This document shows positions 9,100 through 19,550 of a stretch of DNA of 64,000 nt, one piece after another (position 1 is the stretch's first letter; each line of letters starts with the position of its first letter). The DNA comes from Leifsonia xyli subsp. xyli str. CTCB07 (GTDB taxonomy: Bacteria > Actinomycetota > Actinomycetes > Actinomycetales > Microbacteriaceae). A program made the position numbers and the translations under genes. The notes beneath the pieces were generated by a model. That model was not told where the DNA came from. It worked only from the letters and a program-made list of their open reading frames with translations, and made no database searches. The stretch is taken from positions 1,922,001 to 1,986,000 of the forward strand of contig NC_006087.1 of assembly GCF_000007665.1 (NCBI RefSeq), given 5' to 3'.

Positions 9100-10331
9100 G
9101 GGTAGCCGAGGAACCAGAGCAGCAGCAGGGTCACCGGTTGCAGGGCGACACCGGCGACGAGCGCGATCGCGCGAGCCCGGCGGGTGAGCCCCGGCGCGCC
9201 CGCGAGGGGTGCGAGCGGCATCAGCAGCCGGAACAGACTCTGCTGCGGCAGGAACACCGCAAAGAGGTAGAGGCCGTAGCTCGCCGCGTAGGCGACGACC
9301 TCGACGTCGAGATCCCGGACGCCGGGGCGGCGCAGCAGCCAGATGTACCCGGCGACGACGGAGACGACGAGCAGCGTCCCGGCGAGGCCCTCGTACGTCC
9401 AGGTGAACAGGAACCACGGGGTAAGCGGCACGAACGTCACCCGCCCGACGTATCCTGTCCACCAGGAGAGCTCGGTCTCCACATAGGCGCCCGGCATGCC
9501 GGTGACCGCGGACGCGATGACGGCCCAGGCGAGTCCGGCGAGGGCCGAGACGGCGCCGGCGGCGATCATCGCCGCGCGCTGGCGGCCCGGGAACTCCTCG
9601 CCACCTCGCCGGGCCTGCACCAGCCGGACCAGGAAGACGATTCCGAGTGCCAGCGGCAGTGCGAGCTCCCCGGGCTTGGTGAAAGCGGCCGCGACGGCGA
9701 ACGGGATGACGGCCAGGTAGCGGCGCTCCATCGCCACCCAGAGACCAGCGAACATCAGCAGCAAGAAGAGGCTCTCGGCGTACGCGATCTGGAGCACGAA
9801 CGAGAGCGGTCCGAAACAGAAGAGAACGGCGGCCCAGAAGCCGTTCAGCGCGCCGGCGCGGGAGGCAACGAGACGGTAGAGCACCAGCGTCGCGAGCGCA
9901 CTGAACACGACCGCAGCGAGGACGCCGGGAAGATCGAAGCCGAGCCCGGTGACCGACATCAGACCACGCACGATCAGGGGATAGAGCGGGAGGAACACCC
10001 AGGGATTCTGCTCGACATCCCCGGACGAATCGACCGGCAGGGTGTGCGGGTAGCCGTCGTCCGCGATCCGCCGATAGAAGGACGCGTCCCAAGTGGCCGA
10101 GAAACGGAAGAAGCCGTTCTGCCCGATCGGGCTGGCCGAGGGCCAGTGCCCGGCGGTCTCCGCCACGTACAGCGCCAGCATGAGGGCCGTCGTGAGGAGG
10201 CGGGACACCGCGAAAACCCCGAGCAGCAGCGGCCACCAGCGCCACTCGCGGCCGAACAGCGGGATGCGCGGGTGCGCGGCCTGCCGCCCGCTGCCTGCCG
10301 GCCGGACAAGACTGGTGACGCCCGCGATCAT
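9096..10331 (-). CDS. PIG-V-like membrane mannosyltransferase
   Basis: Multi-pass membrane glycosyltransferase of the GT-C type, resembling the PIG-V/GPI mannosyltransferase 2 family found in actinobacteria. The first loop holds FSATWDASFYRRIADDGYP, where the WD and the GYP are the hallmark of the family's catalytic loop. About ten hydrophobic helices follow. It likely moves mannose from a polyprenyl-phosphate donor to a protein or cell-envelope acceptor outside the membrane. ATG at 10331 gives 411 residues and removes an arginine-rich non-homologous extension that an upstream start would add. No lesion is visible. Confidence 0.8.
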   Translation of the reverse strand: MIAGVTSLVRPAGSGRQAAHPRIPLFGREWRWWPLLLGVFAVSRLLTTALMLALYVAETAGHWPSASPIGQNGFFRFSATWDASFYRRIADDGYPHTLPVDSSGDVEQNPWVFLPLYPLIVRGLMSVTGLGFDLPGVLAAVVFSALATLVLYRLVASRAGALNGFWAAVLFCFGPLSFVLQIAYAESLFLLLMFAGLWVAMERRYLAVIPFAVAAAFTKPGELALPLALGIVFLVRLVQARRGGEEFPGRQRAAMIAAGAVSALAGLAWAVIASAVTGMPGAYVETELSWWTGYVGRVTFVPLTPWFLFTWTYEGLAGTLLVVSVVAGYIWLLRRPGVRDLDVEVVAYAASYGLYLFAVFLPQQSLFRLLMPLAPLAGAPGLTRRARAIALVAGVALQPVTLLLLWFLGYP

Positions 10332-10581
10332 AGCCTCCGATGCTACTCCGGACGGGCAGCCGGGTGCGGCCCGCCGGCAGCGGCGACGACCCGCGCGCGG
10401 CCGGAAGTCCCCCTGTCGAAACGCTCTCGGCGCAGTGCTTCTCTCAGCGAGCATCAAGTATTCAATATATGTTTTTGATGTTTATGATGTGTTTTGCTGA
10501 CGCCTGCCTGAGTTTCGGGTTTGCCACGGTTTTGTGGCCGTCTGTCCTGGGGGTTTCGAGAGGGAGGAGAACGGAGCTGTC
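10332..10581. promoter_or_regulatory. AT-rich upstream region of the RHS gene
   Basis: Bases 10450-10505 are AT-rich (ATTCAATATATG, TTTTTGATGTTTATGATG), unlike the flanks. The ribosome binding site GGGAGGAG at about 10562-10569 lies before the ATG at 10582. The region probably carries the RHS promoter and, on the other strand, that of the mannosyltransferase. Confidence 0.45.
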
Positions 10582-13500
10582 ATGGCGAGGATCGGTGGGA
10601 ATGATCCGACGGGGTATTCGTATTCGTCGGCTGATGCGTTGAGGTTGGCGTGTGGGGTTTTGGAGTCGGGGGTGGAGGGGCAGGCGGGGTCGCGTGCTTC
10701 TCTGGTGTCGACGGCGGGCCGGGAGTTCCGGGGGTTCTATGCGCAGGCGTTCGCCGAGAATGCGCGGGTGGGCCGGGACGGTGCTATCGCGCTGGCGGGC
10801 GCGTTGCGGAGTCTTTCTGGTTTCGTCGACCAGTTGCGGCAGGCGGCGCGGGCGGAGGACAGGCGGCGTGAGGAGAATTGGTTCGTCGGGGCCCGGTATG
10901 AGGTCGGGACGGCGTTGGGGTGGGTGGAGAAGGACGACCCGCAGCCGCCGGCTCCGGAGCCGGAACCGTCGGCTGCGGCTGAGCCGGTGACGATCGCGGG
11001 CCGAGGGGACCCGGGCGGTCGGAGGGCGTCGAGTGTGTCGGCGGCGGTTCCGGGGGATCTGCGCTCGTTTCAATCGGGCACGCAGTCGTTGGACGCACAG
11101 GCGAGGGGGTGGGTGTCGTCGTTCTCGTCGGCGTTGGCGGAGTATGAGGCGGGCTGCAATGGGCGGTGGGGGACGCTGAACGCTCAGTCGCTGGTGGCGG
11201 CGGTGCGTGCGTGGCTGGACGCTAATGAGCGGGATGCGCAGTGGGCGGGTCAGGTCGCGGGGGGTTTTCGAGGCGGTGGGCACTGGTGGCGGGGTGGTCA
11301 CGGTGTCGGATACGTCGATCGGTGCGGCGCTGGCGTCGGTGGGGCTCGACATCTTTCGGGACGATTTCACGATCGGCCCGTTCTCGGCGCTGGGGACCCC
11401 GCCGACGAATGGTTTCGCGGACGATCCGGTGAACACGGCGACGGGGAATTTCCTGGAGCCGGAGACGGATCTGCCGTTCTCCGGGGGTGCGGCGTCCCTG
11501 GCGTGTACGCGGATGTACAACTCGCTCGATGCTCGGGTGGGTGTGTTCGGTGTCGGCTGGTCTTCCGTGTTCGATGTCCGGCTGACGCTGGACGAGGAGG
11601 GCGCAGGGTTCGTGATGGCGGACGGCCGCCAGGTGTGCTTCCCGCGGCAGGGTGCGGGCTGGGATCGCGGGACCGGGGAGAACTTCTGGCTCGCCGAGGA
11701 GCCTGCCGGCACGCTTCCGCTGCGGCGGGAGGCGGCTGGGGCGGCGCTGGTCGTGCGGAACAACGCTGGGGGGTGGTGGGCGTTCAGCCTGGCCGGTGTG
11801 TGGCTGGGGTCAGGGAACGGGCCGGGCACAACGGTGAGAGTCCTCCGGGAGGAGTCCGGGCGGGTTTCGGGCCTGGTCCATGAGTGGGGCCGGTCGCTGA
11901 CGGTGGAGTACGCCGGCGACCGGGTGGCGTCGGTGTCGGCATCCGATGGTCGCCGGCTCGAGTACCTGTACGACGACGAACGGCGTCTGGTCGGCGTCCA
12001 GGACGCGGTGGGGACGCGGTCGTATCGGTGGAACAGCCAGGGTCTGGTCGACCGGGTGGTCTCCGCCGCCGGGGTGGTGGAGTGCGAGAACGCTTACGAC
12101 GACACGGGGCGGGTGATTCAGCAGGTCACCGCGTTCGGCCGCACGGTGCGGTTCGCGTATCTGCGGGGCCGGGTGACCTCGGTCTCCGACGACGACGGGA
12201 CGAGGGCGAACACCTGGGTCTCCGACGCCAAAGGCCGGGTGGTGGGCGTCATCGACGCCGATGGGAACCGGCAGTCGATGGCGTACGACCGGCACGGCAA
12301 CCTGGTCCCGGTGACCGAGCGGGACGGGCAGACCACCGTGCATGCCGTCGACGACCGCGGGCGCAGGACGCGCACTGTCACCGCCGAGGGCGCGGATGTC
12401 GTCTACGGGTACGACGAGCATGACCGGGTGACCACCGTCGTCACCGCGTCCGGCGGCACTGTCGAGTACGCCTACGCGAGTGAGGGGGATCGCAACCCGT
12501 GCCGGGTCACCGACCCTGGCGGCGTTGTCACCGAGCTGAGCTGGGAGGAAGGGGTGCTCACCCGGGTGACGGACCCTCTGGGAGCGACCACCCGCTACGA
12601 GTACGGCCCTCATGGCGAGTTGGTCACCACGATCGACCCGCTCGGCCGGGCCGTGACCAAGCAGTTCGACGACCTCGGCAACGTCTCGGCGGTGACCCTG
12701 CCGGATGGGGACGCCTGGGGTACGCCCATGACGCGCTCGCCCGGCTGCGAGCGATCACCGACCCGGCCGGCGGACTGGCGTCGCGACTACAACGCCACCG
12801 GCCAGCTGGCCGTGACGGTCGACCCGACCGGGGTGCGCACCGAGAACACCCGCGTCGAGCAGTCCGATGGCTCCGCCGAGCTGATCGGCTACGACCCCTG
12901 CGGCCGTCCCGTCGAGGTGCTGGACGCCGAGGGCGGCCTCACCCGCATCCTCCGCGACCGCGCTGGCCGCGTCATCCAGGTCACCACCCCCGCGGGCCGG
13001 ATCACCCGGTACGGCATCCGCCGCTTCGCCTACGACGAAGCCGGTCAGCTCACCGCCACCACCACCGGTCTCGGCGGGCTCACCCGCTACGAGTACGACA
13101 CCCGCGGCCGGATGGTCCGGGTCACCGACCCCGCCGGCGGTGTCACCACCCGCACGTACACCCCGCTCGACAAAGTCGCCACCAGCACCGACCCCCTCGG
13201 CCGCACCACCGCAGCCGAATACGACGCGGCCGGCCGCCAAGTCTCCCAAACCGACCCAGACGGGGTCACCACCGAGTGGGAGCACGATGCGGCCGGACTC
13301 GTCTGCGCCCTCCGCGTCGCAGGCCGCCTCGTCTCCCGCATCGACCGGGACCCCCGCTCCCGCACCGCGACGATCACCGACCACACCCACCCCGGCGGCG
13401 ACCCGGTCACCCACACCCTCCGCTACAACCGCCACGACCGCCTGGTCGAACGCACGACCGGTGGCCAGAGGACCCGGTGGGAGTACGACCCCGACGGCCA

Positions 13501-15158
13501 CCGCACCGGGATGCTCGCCCCGGGCGGCGACCGCACCGACTACCGGCACGACACGACCGGCCGGGTGATCGAGATCGCCCGCACCGGGTTCGGCAGCGTC
13601 CAGTACGAGTACGACGCCGACGGGCGGATGCTCCGCGCACAGGCCGGTGACCTCCTCCAAACCTGGGAGTACCGGGCCGGCCACCCCATCCGGCACACCC
13701 GTATCACCCCCGACAGCGCCCACACCACGACCATCGCCCGGGACGAGGACGACCGGATCACCGGCATCCACCGCCCCGACACCCGCACCGACTACCGCTA
13801 CAACGACGCCTGCCAGCTCACCGCCGCGACCACCAGCTCCCCCGGGGCCACCACCCGGGCCACCTGGACCTACGACACAGCTGGCCGTCTGATCGCGGAG
13901 ACCCGCGACCACTCCACCCGCACCCACGAGTACGACGCCGCCGGGCAACTGCTGACCTCCACCGCTGGCCCGCAGCGCACCACGTTCGCCTACGACGGCG
14001 CTGGCCGCCGCACCCACACCACCACCGGCACCCGCACCACCACCGGCGACCGCAGCACCCACTACCAGTGGGGCGACACCGGCCACCTCACCGGCATCAC
14101 CGAACACACCAGCGACACCACCCGGAAAACCCGGCTCTGGGTCAACGCTCTGGGCGAGCTGGCCGAGGTCGACGGGACAGCGTCGGTGTGGGACACCGCC
14201 TCCCCCATCCCCGCCCTCACCACCTTCGGCGAAACGAGCGTGCTCCACGCCCCGGGTGGGCTCACCGGCCTGGACGGGACCTGGATCACCCCGGACTGGC
14301 GGGACACACACCGCCAGCGACGATGACCCCTGGGCGGCGCTGGCCGGTCTCCCCGGCTCCTCGACGCTCCCCGCCGGATCTCTCTCACCGCCACCGGCGA
14401 GCTCACCGTCGCTGGTCTGGAATGGTTAGGCGCCCGCGCCTACGACCCCGCCACCCGCGGGTTCCTCTCGATCGACCCACTCACCCCACCCACGGGCGCC
14501 GCCTGGGAGAGCAACCCATACTCCTACGCCGGGAACGATCCCCTCCACGCCACCGACCCGTTAGGGTTGGCCCCGATCACCGACGCCGAACTCGGCGGAT
14601 ACGCCAACAGCCTCCAAGGCCCCCTCACCCAAGCAGCCGCAGCGGCCGGCCACTGGTGGAACGAGAACTGGGAATACGTCGCCGGCGGAGCCATGGTCAT
14701 CGCTGGCGGCGTCCTCATGGCCACCGGTATCGGCGGCACCGCCGGAATGATGCTCATCGGAGCAGGCGCGAACACGATCATCCAAAAAGCCACCACCGGA
14801 ACCGTGAACTGGGGCGAAGTCGCCATCAGCGGGCTTCTCGGTGGGTTCGGTGGCGCTGGTATCGCTGCGCGTGCCGGTCTGACGGGTATGAAGGCGGCCG
14901 TCACGGCCGGGGCGAGTTCTGGTGGGGTCAGCGGTGGCGTCATGAACACCTACAGTTATTACACCGGTCCCGGTCCTCACACCGTCCTGGGCGGTCTCAA
15001 CGCGGCTGGAACCGGAATTGCGTCGGGGGCTCTGCTCGGCGGTGCAGGTGGCACAACGGGGCAGGTCGTGAGCCAGAAACTCATGGGAGCAGTCACTCAC
15101 AACCCGACAGCAGACACCATGATCATGGGGCGCGACATGGCGGGTGGGCGGATTCAGT
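10582..15158 (+). pseudogene. RHS/YD-repeat protein with type-VII-like N-terminus, several frameshifts, cut by an IS
   Basis: A polymorphic-toxin-type protein. Residues 1-110 (DALRLACGVLESGV, then helices) look like the helical N-terminal domains of type VII secretion substrates. A linker follows, then a DUF6531-like start (DDPVNTATGNFLEPETDLPF) and many YD repeats. The RHS core-end motif (GARAYDPATRGFLSIDPL, then NPYSYAGNDPL and DPLGL) ends near 14570. The variable C-terminus is glycine/alanine-rich and hydrophobic. Lesions are a shift in a six-G run at 11259-11264, two compensating shifts between about 12716 and 12776, loss of two bases in a CA repeat near 14303-14310, and loss of one G near 14376. 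The IS at 15159 removes the end. No immunity gene is visible. Confidence 0.85.
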
Positions 15159-15171
15159 GGTTGTTGCAACA
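15159..15171 (+). repeat. left terminal inverted repeat of the IS30 element
   Basis: GGTTGTTGCAACA, identical in reverse complement to the right end. The similarity may extend two or three bases outward (AGTGG against AGCGG). Confidence 0.85.
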
Positions 15172-15177
15172 CGACGA

Positions 15178-16592
15178 TTAGCTGGCGAGTAGTTTAGCGA
15201 GGCGTTCGGCTGGGGTTTCCCAGCCGAGCGTTTTGCGTGGGCGGGTGTTGAGCTCGTGGGCGACGTTCGTCAGGTCGGTTGCGGTGAATCGGGCGAGGTC
15301 TGTTCCCTTTCCCTTGGGGAAGTATTGGCGAAGGAGTCCGTTGGTGTTCTCGTTGCTGCCGCGTTGCCAGGGACTCGCGGGGTCGCAGAAGTAGACCGGG
15401 ATGTCGGTGGCTATCGTGAACGACTTGTGAGCTGCCATTTCCGAGCCCTGGTCCCAGGTGATCGAGCGACGGAGTTCGCGTGGGAGTGTCTTGACGGCGC
15501 TGATCAGTCCGTCCCGGACGGATTCTGCGGTGCGATCGATGGGGAGATGGATCAGCATCACGAACCGGGTGGAGCGTTCCACGAGGGTGCCGATGGCGCT
15601 GTTGCGGTGTCCGCCGATGATGAGGTCGCCTTCCCAATGTCCGGGAACGGCGCGGTCCTCGATTTCGGCGGGACGGTCGGAGATCATTACCATCGGATCC
15701 GCGAAACGATGTCTGCGAGCGGCGCCAGAACGATGCGGTTTCCGCTTGGCCCGGCCGGTCCGCAGCACCATCGTGAGCTCGCGGCGGAGTTGTCCACGGC
15801 CCTGCACGTAGAAGGCTTGATAGATCGTCTCGTGCGCCACGCGCATCTCCGCATCGCCGGGGAACTCGCGGATCAGCGACCGGCTGATCTGCTCCGGCGA
15901 CCAACGTAGCGTCAGCTTCCGTTGAACGTAACTGCGCAGCTGCGGATTGCGGACCAGCCTCGTGGCTTTCGGTCGCGGTCGGCGGCTGGCCGCTTTCCGA
16001 TGCGCCACGTATGGATGGTAGCCGCCCTCTCCAGGAAGCTGATTCCGGCGAATCTCTCGACTGATCGTCGACACCGAGCGACCAAGCTTGGCCGCGACCC
16101 GACACAACGAAAGGCCGGCCCTGGTCAGGTCCCGGATCAGCTCACGCTCCTGCAGGGAGAGGAATCGTGGGTGGAGTGCGGCTTCGAGCGAACGCATCGA
16201 CGCCCGCTGAACAGGATCAACAACGACAGGCACCCTGTCTTTGTAATCGACCACGCGACCATCTGGATAAATGCGTCGCCCGTTCGACTGTCCCAGAGGT
16301 ATCCCGTGTTCGGGCTGATTCCGACTCGTCCCACCGCTTCGCGGCGCGAGAGCCCGCTGCTCCGCAGCTCCAGGTACTCGTCCTTGCATGGGTGCGCGCT
16401 CATGCCGCCGCCGGTGTAGCCGTGACTAGCCAGGCCCGCCTTGCGAACCCATTGCGCGCACGTCGCGGGGTTGAACCCTAGCTCCCTCGCCGCGATCGTC
16501 GTACTCCTGGACTCCTTGAAAATGACGAAGAAGGCTTCACGCTCCGCCTGGGTGTACTTCCTCTTCCCCGCACTGCGCCTTAAACGGGACAC
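15178..16592 (-). pseudogene. IS30-family transposase, split over two frames
   Basis: DDE transposase of the IS30 family. The first frame (GTG near 16592) gives a helix-turn-helix region ending SRREAVGRVGISPNTGYLWD. At about 16290-16294 the reading must move back one base to continue QSNGRRIYPDG. The rest is intact: a second helix-turn-helix (LCRVAAKLGRSVSTISREIRRN) and the catalytic blocks GHWEGDLIIG, TWDQGSEM and WQRGSNENTNGLLRQYFPKG, which supply D, D and E. A -1 programmed frameshift is conceivable, but I see no slippery heptamer at the junction. A one-base deletion is the simpler reading. Confidence 0.8.
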
Positions 16593-16620
16593 GGTCCTTG
16601 CAACTCCTAGAAACTCCAGA

Positions 16621-16633
16621 TGTTGCAACAACC
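16621..16633 (-). repeat. right terminal inverted repeat of the IS30 element
   Basis: TGTTGCAACAACC on the plus strand, the exact reverse complement of the left repeat at 15159. Confidence 0.85.
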
Positions 16634-17698
16634 GCTAGAACCCAAGATCCCTTTCGCCCCGCCCTTCCGCGACGCTACGCCGCGGTTGAAGGGCTCCAGC
16701 AGCCTGAGCGCCTCCTCCGCCTCATAGCGGGCCCCCGAGTTCTCGACGCGGATGGCGACCGCAGAGCCGGCAGCCGCTCGCTCGACATCGATGCGAACGA
16801 ATCCGCCGTCGATGTTGTGCCGGACGGCGTTGAGCAGGATGTTGCGCACGGCCACATCCACCGCCGGCGCGGAGCCGCAGACCGCGAGGCCCGGCCGGAC
16901 CCCCTCTCGCACACGCACTCCCCGCTCGCGCGCCTCGCCCTCGATGTCTCCTGCCGTGCGCGCGAGAACCTCCGCGATGGGCACCGCCTCGACATCGGCG
17001 TCGCCCAGCTCCCCCACCCGCGCCACCAGCAGCAAACCCTCCACCGCCTCCTCCATGCGCAGATAGGACCGGATGGCCCGCCGCACGGACGGCTCGACCT
17101 CCGGAGCGAGGCGCCCCTGCGTCAGCGGCGCCTCCAGAGCCGCACGACCCGTGGCAAGCGGCGTCCGCAGCTCGTACGAGGCGTTCCCGAGGAACCGCTC
17201 CTGCCGAGCGAACGCCGCATCCAGCCGCTCCAGAGTCGAGTCGATGCGGTCGGCGAGCGCCCGCACCTCGTCACGCGGTCCGCGGAGCCGGAGACGGCGG
17301 GAGAGATCGCGCTCCGACACCGCGCCGACGGCTTCGGCCATCTCGCCGAGGCGGCGGGCGGTTCCGCGCGCGATGAGCCACGCTGCGACGGCAGAGACGA
17401 GGACGAACCCCGCCAGAATCAGCAGCGACCAGGCGAGGAAACCGGACCCGATGGTCTCGGAGAGCAGCCGCCCCGCTCCGTCGCCGGAGCAGACGACGCC
17501 GTCATCGACCTCGCCCGCGCACCCGGGGACATCGCCGATCGCGCCGAAGGCCTCGATCTCCCCCGTCGTCGCCAGCGCCACGCTCGAATCGAAGACGCGC
17601 GAGAGGATCGCGTACTCCGCGGCCACGAAAGCCGCTCCCAGCGCGGTGAAGGCGAGGGCGATCGCAGCGGCGAGCCGCACCCGGAAGCCTCCGATCAC
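16634..17698 (-). pseudogene. sensor histidine kinase, truncated by the IS and with His-to-Tyr in the H-box
   Basis: Membrane sensor of a two-component system with one membrane helix near each end of an external loop that contains two cysteines (residues 60 and 70). A HAMP-like linker and a kinase core follow. The phosphoacceptor motif reads GNASYELRTP: residue 175 is Tyr (TAC at 17174-17176) where the family has His. The N-box (RNILLNAVRHN) is present. The ATP-binding domain stops at its glycine-rich G2 box, where the IS30 element begins. Both changes would abolish signalling. Its ATG overlaps the stop of the response regulator upstream by 4 bases ([13 protein letters not shown] coupling). 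Confidence 0.85.
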
Positions 17699-18360
17699 GG
17701 CCGCTCCAGCCGGTAGCCGTACCCCGGCGCGCTCTCGATGCGCAACGCCGGTCCGAGTTTGCGACGCAGAGAATGCACGACGACGCGAACCGCTCCGACC
17801 GTGCGCTCATAGGGCTCTGCCCACGCCATCGCCAGCAAACGCTCCGCGGTCAGCCCCGCCCCGTCATGGAGCGCCAGCGCCTCCAACACAGAGAACTCTT
17901 TGGGCATCAGGGCGACGGGGAACCCTTCGACGTCGGCGATGCGGCGGGTCACATCCACTCTGAGGGCGCCCACAACCACCACGGACCCGGCGGCCCGGCC
18001 GCTCCGGCGGGCGAGGGCTCTCAGGCGCGCGACGAGTTCGGCGTAGGCGAACGGCTTCACGAGGTAGTCGTCCGCCCCCAGCTCGAGACCGCGCACGCGA
18101 TCGGCCAGATCGACGGATGCGGTCAGCATCAGGATGCGGACGATCGACCCGCGCTCGACCAGCAGCCGGCACACCTCGTCGCCGGACACCTCCGGCAGAT
18201 CGCGATCAAGGACGACGAGGTCGAAAGGCTGGGTCTCGAGAAAGTCCAGCGCCTGCCGCCCATCGCCGGCGACATCGACGACGAAACCGTCCACGGTCAG
18301 AGCCTCGCGCAGCGTTTCCGCAAGATCCGGCTCGTCTTCGACGACGAGCACACGCACCAT
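17695..18360 (-). CDS. OmpR-family response regulator
   Basis: A 221-residue two-component regulator. The receiver domain has the acidic pocket at residues 8-9, phosphoacceptor Asp52 (VVLDRDLPE) and conserved lysine in DDYLVKPF. The C-terminal winged helix ends GYGYRLERP, typical of the PhoB/OmpR fold. The gene itself is intact, but its partner kinase just downstream is dead, so it is probably constitutive or driven by another donor. The divergent lipoprotein and ABC exporter genes at 18497-22240 are natural candidate targets. Confidence 0.9.
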   Translation of the reverse strand: MVRVLVVEDEPDLAETLREALTVDGFVVDVAGDGRQALDFLETQPFDLVVLDRDLPEVSGDEVCRLLVERGSIVRILMLTASVDLADRVRGLELGADDYLVKPFAYAELVARLRALARRSGRAAGSVVVVGALRVDVTRRIADVEGFPVALMPKEFSVLEALALHDGAGLTAERLLAMAWAEPYERTVGAVRVVVHSLRRKLGPALRIESAPGYGYRLERP

Positions 18361-18496
18361 GCCCCGTCTCCCTTCACCCGGAACTCATTCTCCATTCCAC
18401 ATGTTAGCCAGACGTTAGCGGTCGCATCACGCGACCATAACGGCCGGTTCGTTTGACTGGCTGAGCCACCCGGCGATGACGAAGGAAGGCGACCGC

Positions 18497-19141
18497 ATGA
18501 CATCGACACCCCGGAGACCTCTCCGGCTCCTCCCCGCGCTGATCGTTGCGCTCAGCCTCGCCGCGTGCTCGGCTCCCACACCGGCGGCGCAGGGGAAAGC
18601 CGACGAGCGCCTGGCCGGCAGCCTCACCGAACTCTTCACACAGGAACTGGGCAAAGAGGGGCTTTCGGACTTCGAACGCTCGGTGCTGAAGCGAGCCGTC
18701 GCAGCAGGGAAGATCTCCGAAGAGGACTACGACGAGGCCTTCCAGCGGTACTCCTCCTGCGTCGCCGATCTCGGCTACAAGGAGACCTGGAACAAACTCC
18801 CGAACGGGCTGTACCGGGTGACGCCACCGGCCCTCGGCTCGAACGAGAAGGCCAAAGCCTATCTGGAGAAGACAGCCGGCTGCGCTGACGGCACAGTGAT
18901 ACGCATCGAGAGTCTCTACCTTCAGCAGCAGGCCAATCCCGACCTCCTGGCCGACCCGCGCGCCGTGGCGATCCAGTGTTTCCGGGACCTCGACGCTGTC
19001 GATGCCGGCTACACGCCCGAGGACTTCGATCGCGACGCCGAGGGCGGATTCGCCTCGGCTCCGTTCTTCGTCGAGCAGGCCGATGTCAACAACTGCCTGT
19101 ACTCGGCGGGCTACTCGGTCGCGACGGGAGACACCCCGTGA
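18497..19141 (+). CDS. secreted lipoprotein, unknown function
   Basis: The ATG at 18497 has GAAGGAAGG as ribosome binding site. The product (214 residues) starts with a type II signal peptide ending in the lipobox LAACS, so it should be anchored to the outer face of the membrane. The mature part is acidic and helical with four further cysteines (in YSSCVADLGY, AGCADG, IQCFRDLD and NNCLYSAGY) that could form two disulfides. I do not recognise a known domain. A shorter lipoprotein with a similar YxSC motif follows, and then an ABC exporter with a peptidoglycan-binding adaptor. A sensing or ligand-binding role for that exporter is a reasonable guess only. Confidence 0.75.
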   Translation: MTSTPRRPLRLLPALIVALSLAACSAPTPAAQGKADERLAGSLTELFTQELGKEGLSDFERSVLKRAVAAGKISEEDYDEAFQRYSSCVADLGYKETWNKLPNGLYRVTPPALGSNEKAKAYLEKTAGCADGTVIRIESLYLQQQANPDLLADPRAVAIQCFRDLDAVDAGYTPEDFDRDAEGGFASAPFFVEQADVNNCLYSAGYSVATGDTP

Positions 19142-19188
19142 GCGGACGGACCAGAACCACTGCCCACGCCACCAGGAGACAACCGGCC

Positions 19189-19528
19189 ATGACACGATCC
19201 ACCCTCCCCCCGGGCCGCCGCCCTGGGCATCGCGACGCTGATCGTCGCCGTGCTCGCCGGCTGCTCCGCTCCCGCACCCGCCGAAGACCCCGGTGCGCCG
19301 AAGCGGGGCAGCGTCCCCGCGGCGACCGCCGAATACGTCAGCTGCCTGAACGACGAGGGCATCGACGCCATCGTCGACCAGGACGGCCGGGTGGCGTACG
19401 GCATCGGCGAGGCGTACGGCGGAGCCTCCGTGAGTTCGGACGACTCCCCCGGCGACGCCCGAGCCCAGGCCGAGCGGATCTGCGCCGAGCGCGTACCCGC
19501 CTACACCGCTCCCGACGACGAACGCTGA
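19189..19528 (+). pseudogene. small lipoprotein, frameshifted in the signal peptide
   Basis: The ATG at 19189 follows a ribosome binding site (CAGGAGAC), but the frame leaves the signal peptide after a run of C (19206-19211). The hydrophobic segment ALGIATLIVAVLAGC, with a lipobox LAGC, and the mature part lie in another frame that ends at 19528. The mature part contains YVSCLNDEGID, resembling YSSCVADLGY of the preceding lipoprotein, so the two are probably paralogues. No start codon exists in the second frame upstream of the hydrophobic stretch, so the gene is broken unless the C-run length is a sequence error. Confidence 0.65.
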
Positions 19529-19550
19529 GCGGAAAGGGAGCCGTCACGCC

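Larger units (their letters stand above)
15159..16633 (-). mobile_element. IS30-family insertion sequence
   Basis: A 1475-bp element bounded by 13-bp perfect inverted repeats (GGTTGTTGCAACA) and holding one transposase gene that nearly fills it. No clear target-site duplication is visible, and the two flanks belong to different truncated genes: an RHS tail on the left and a histidine kinase tail on the right. The element therefore appears to sit at a rearrangement or deletion junction. Confidence 0.9.

Noticed and set aside
15150..16645. Target-site duplication of the IS30 element
   Set aside because: The two flanks (CAGT and GCTA sides) share no direct 2-4 bp repeat that I can trust.
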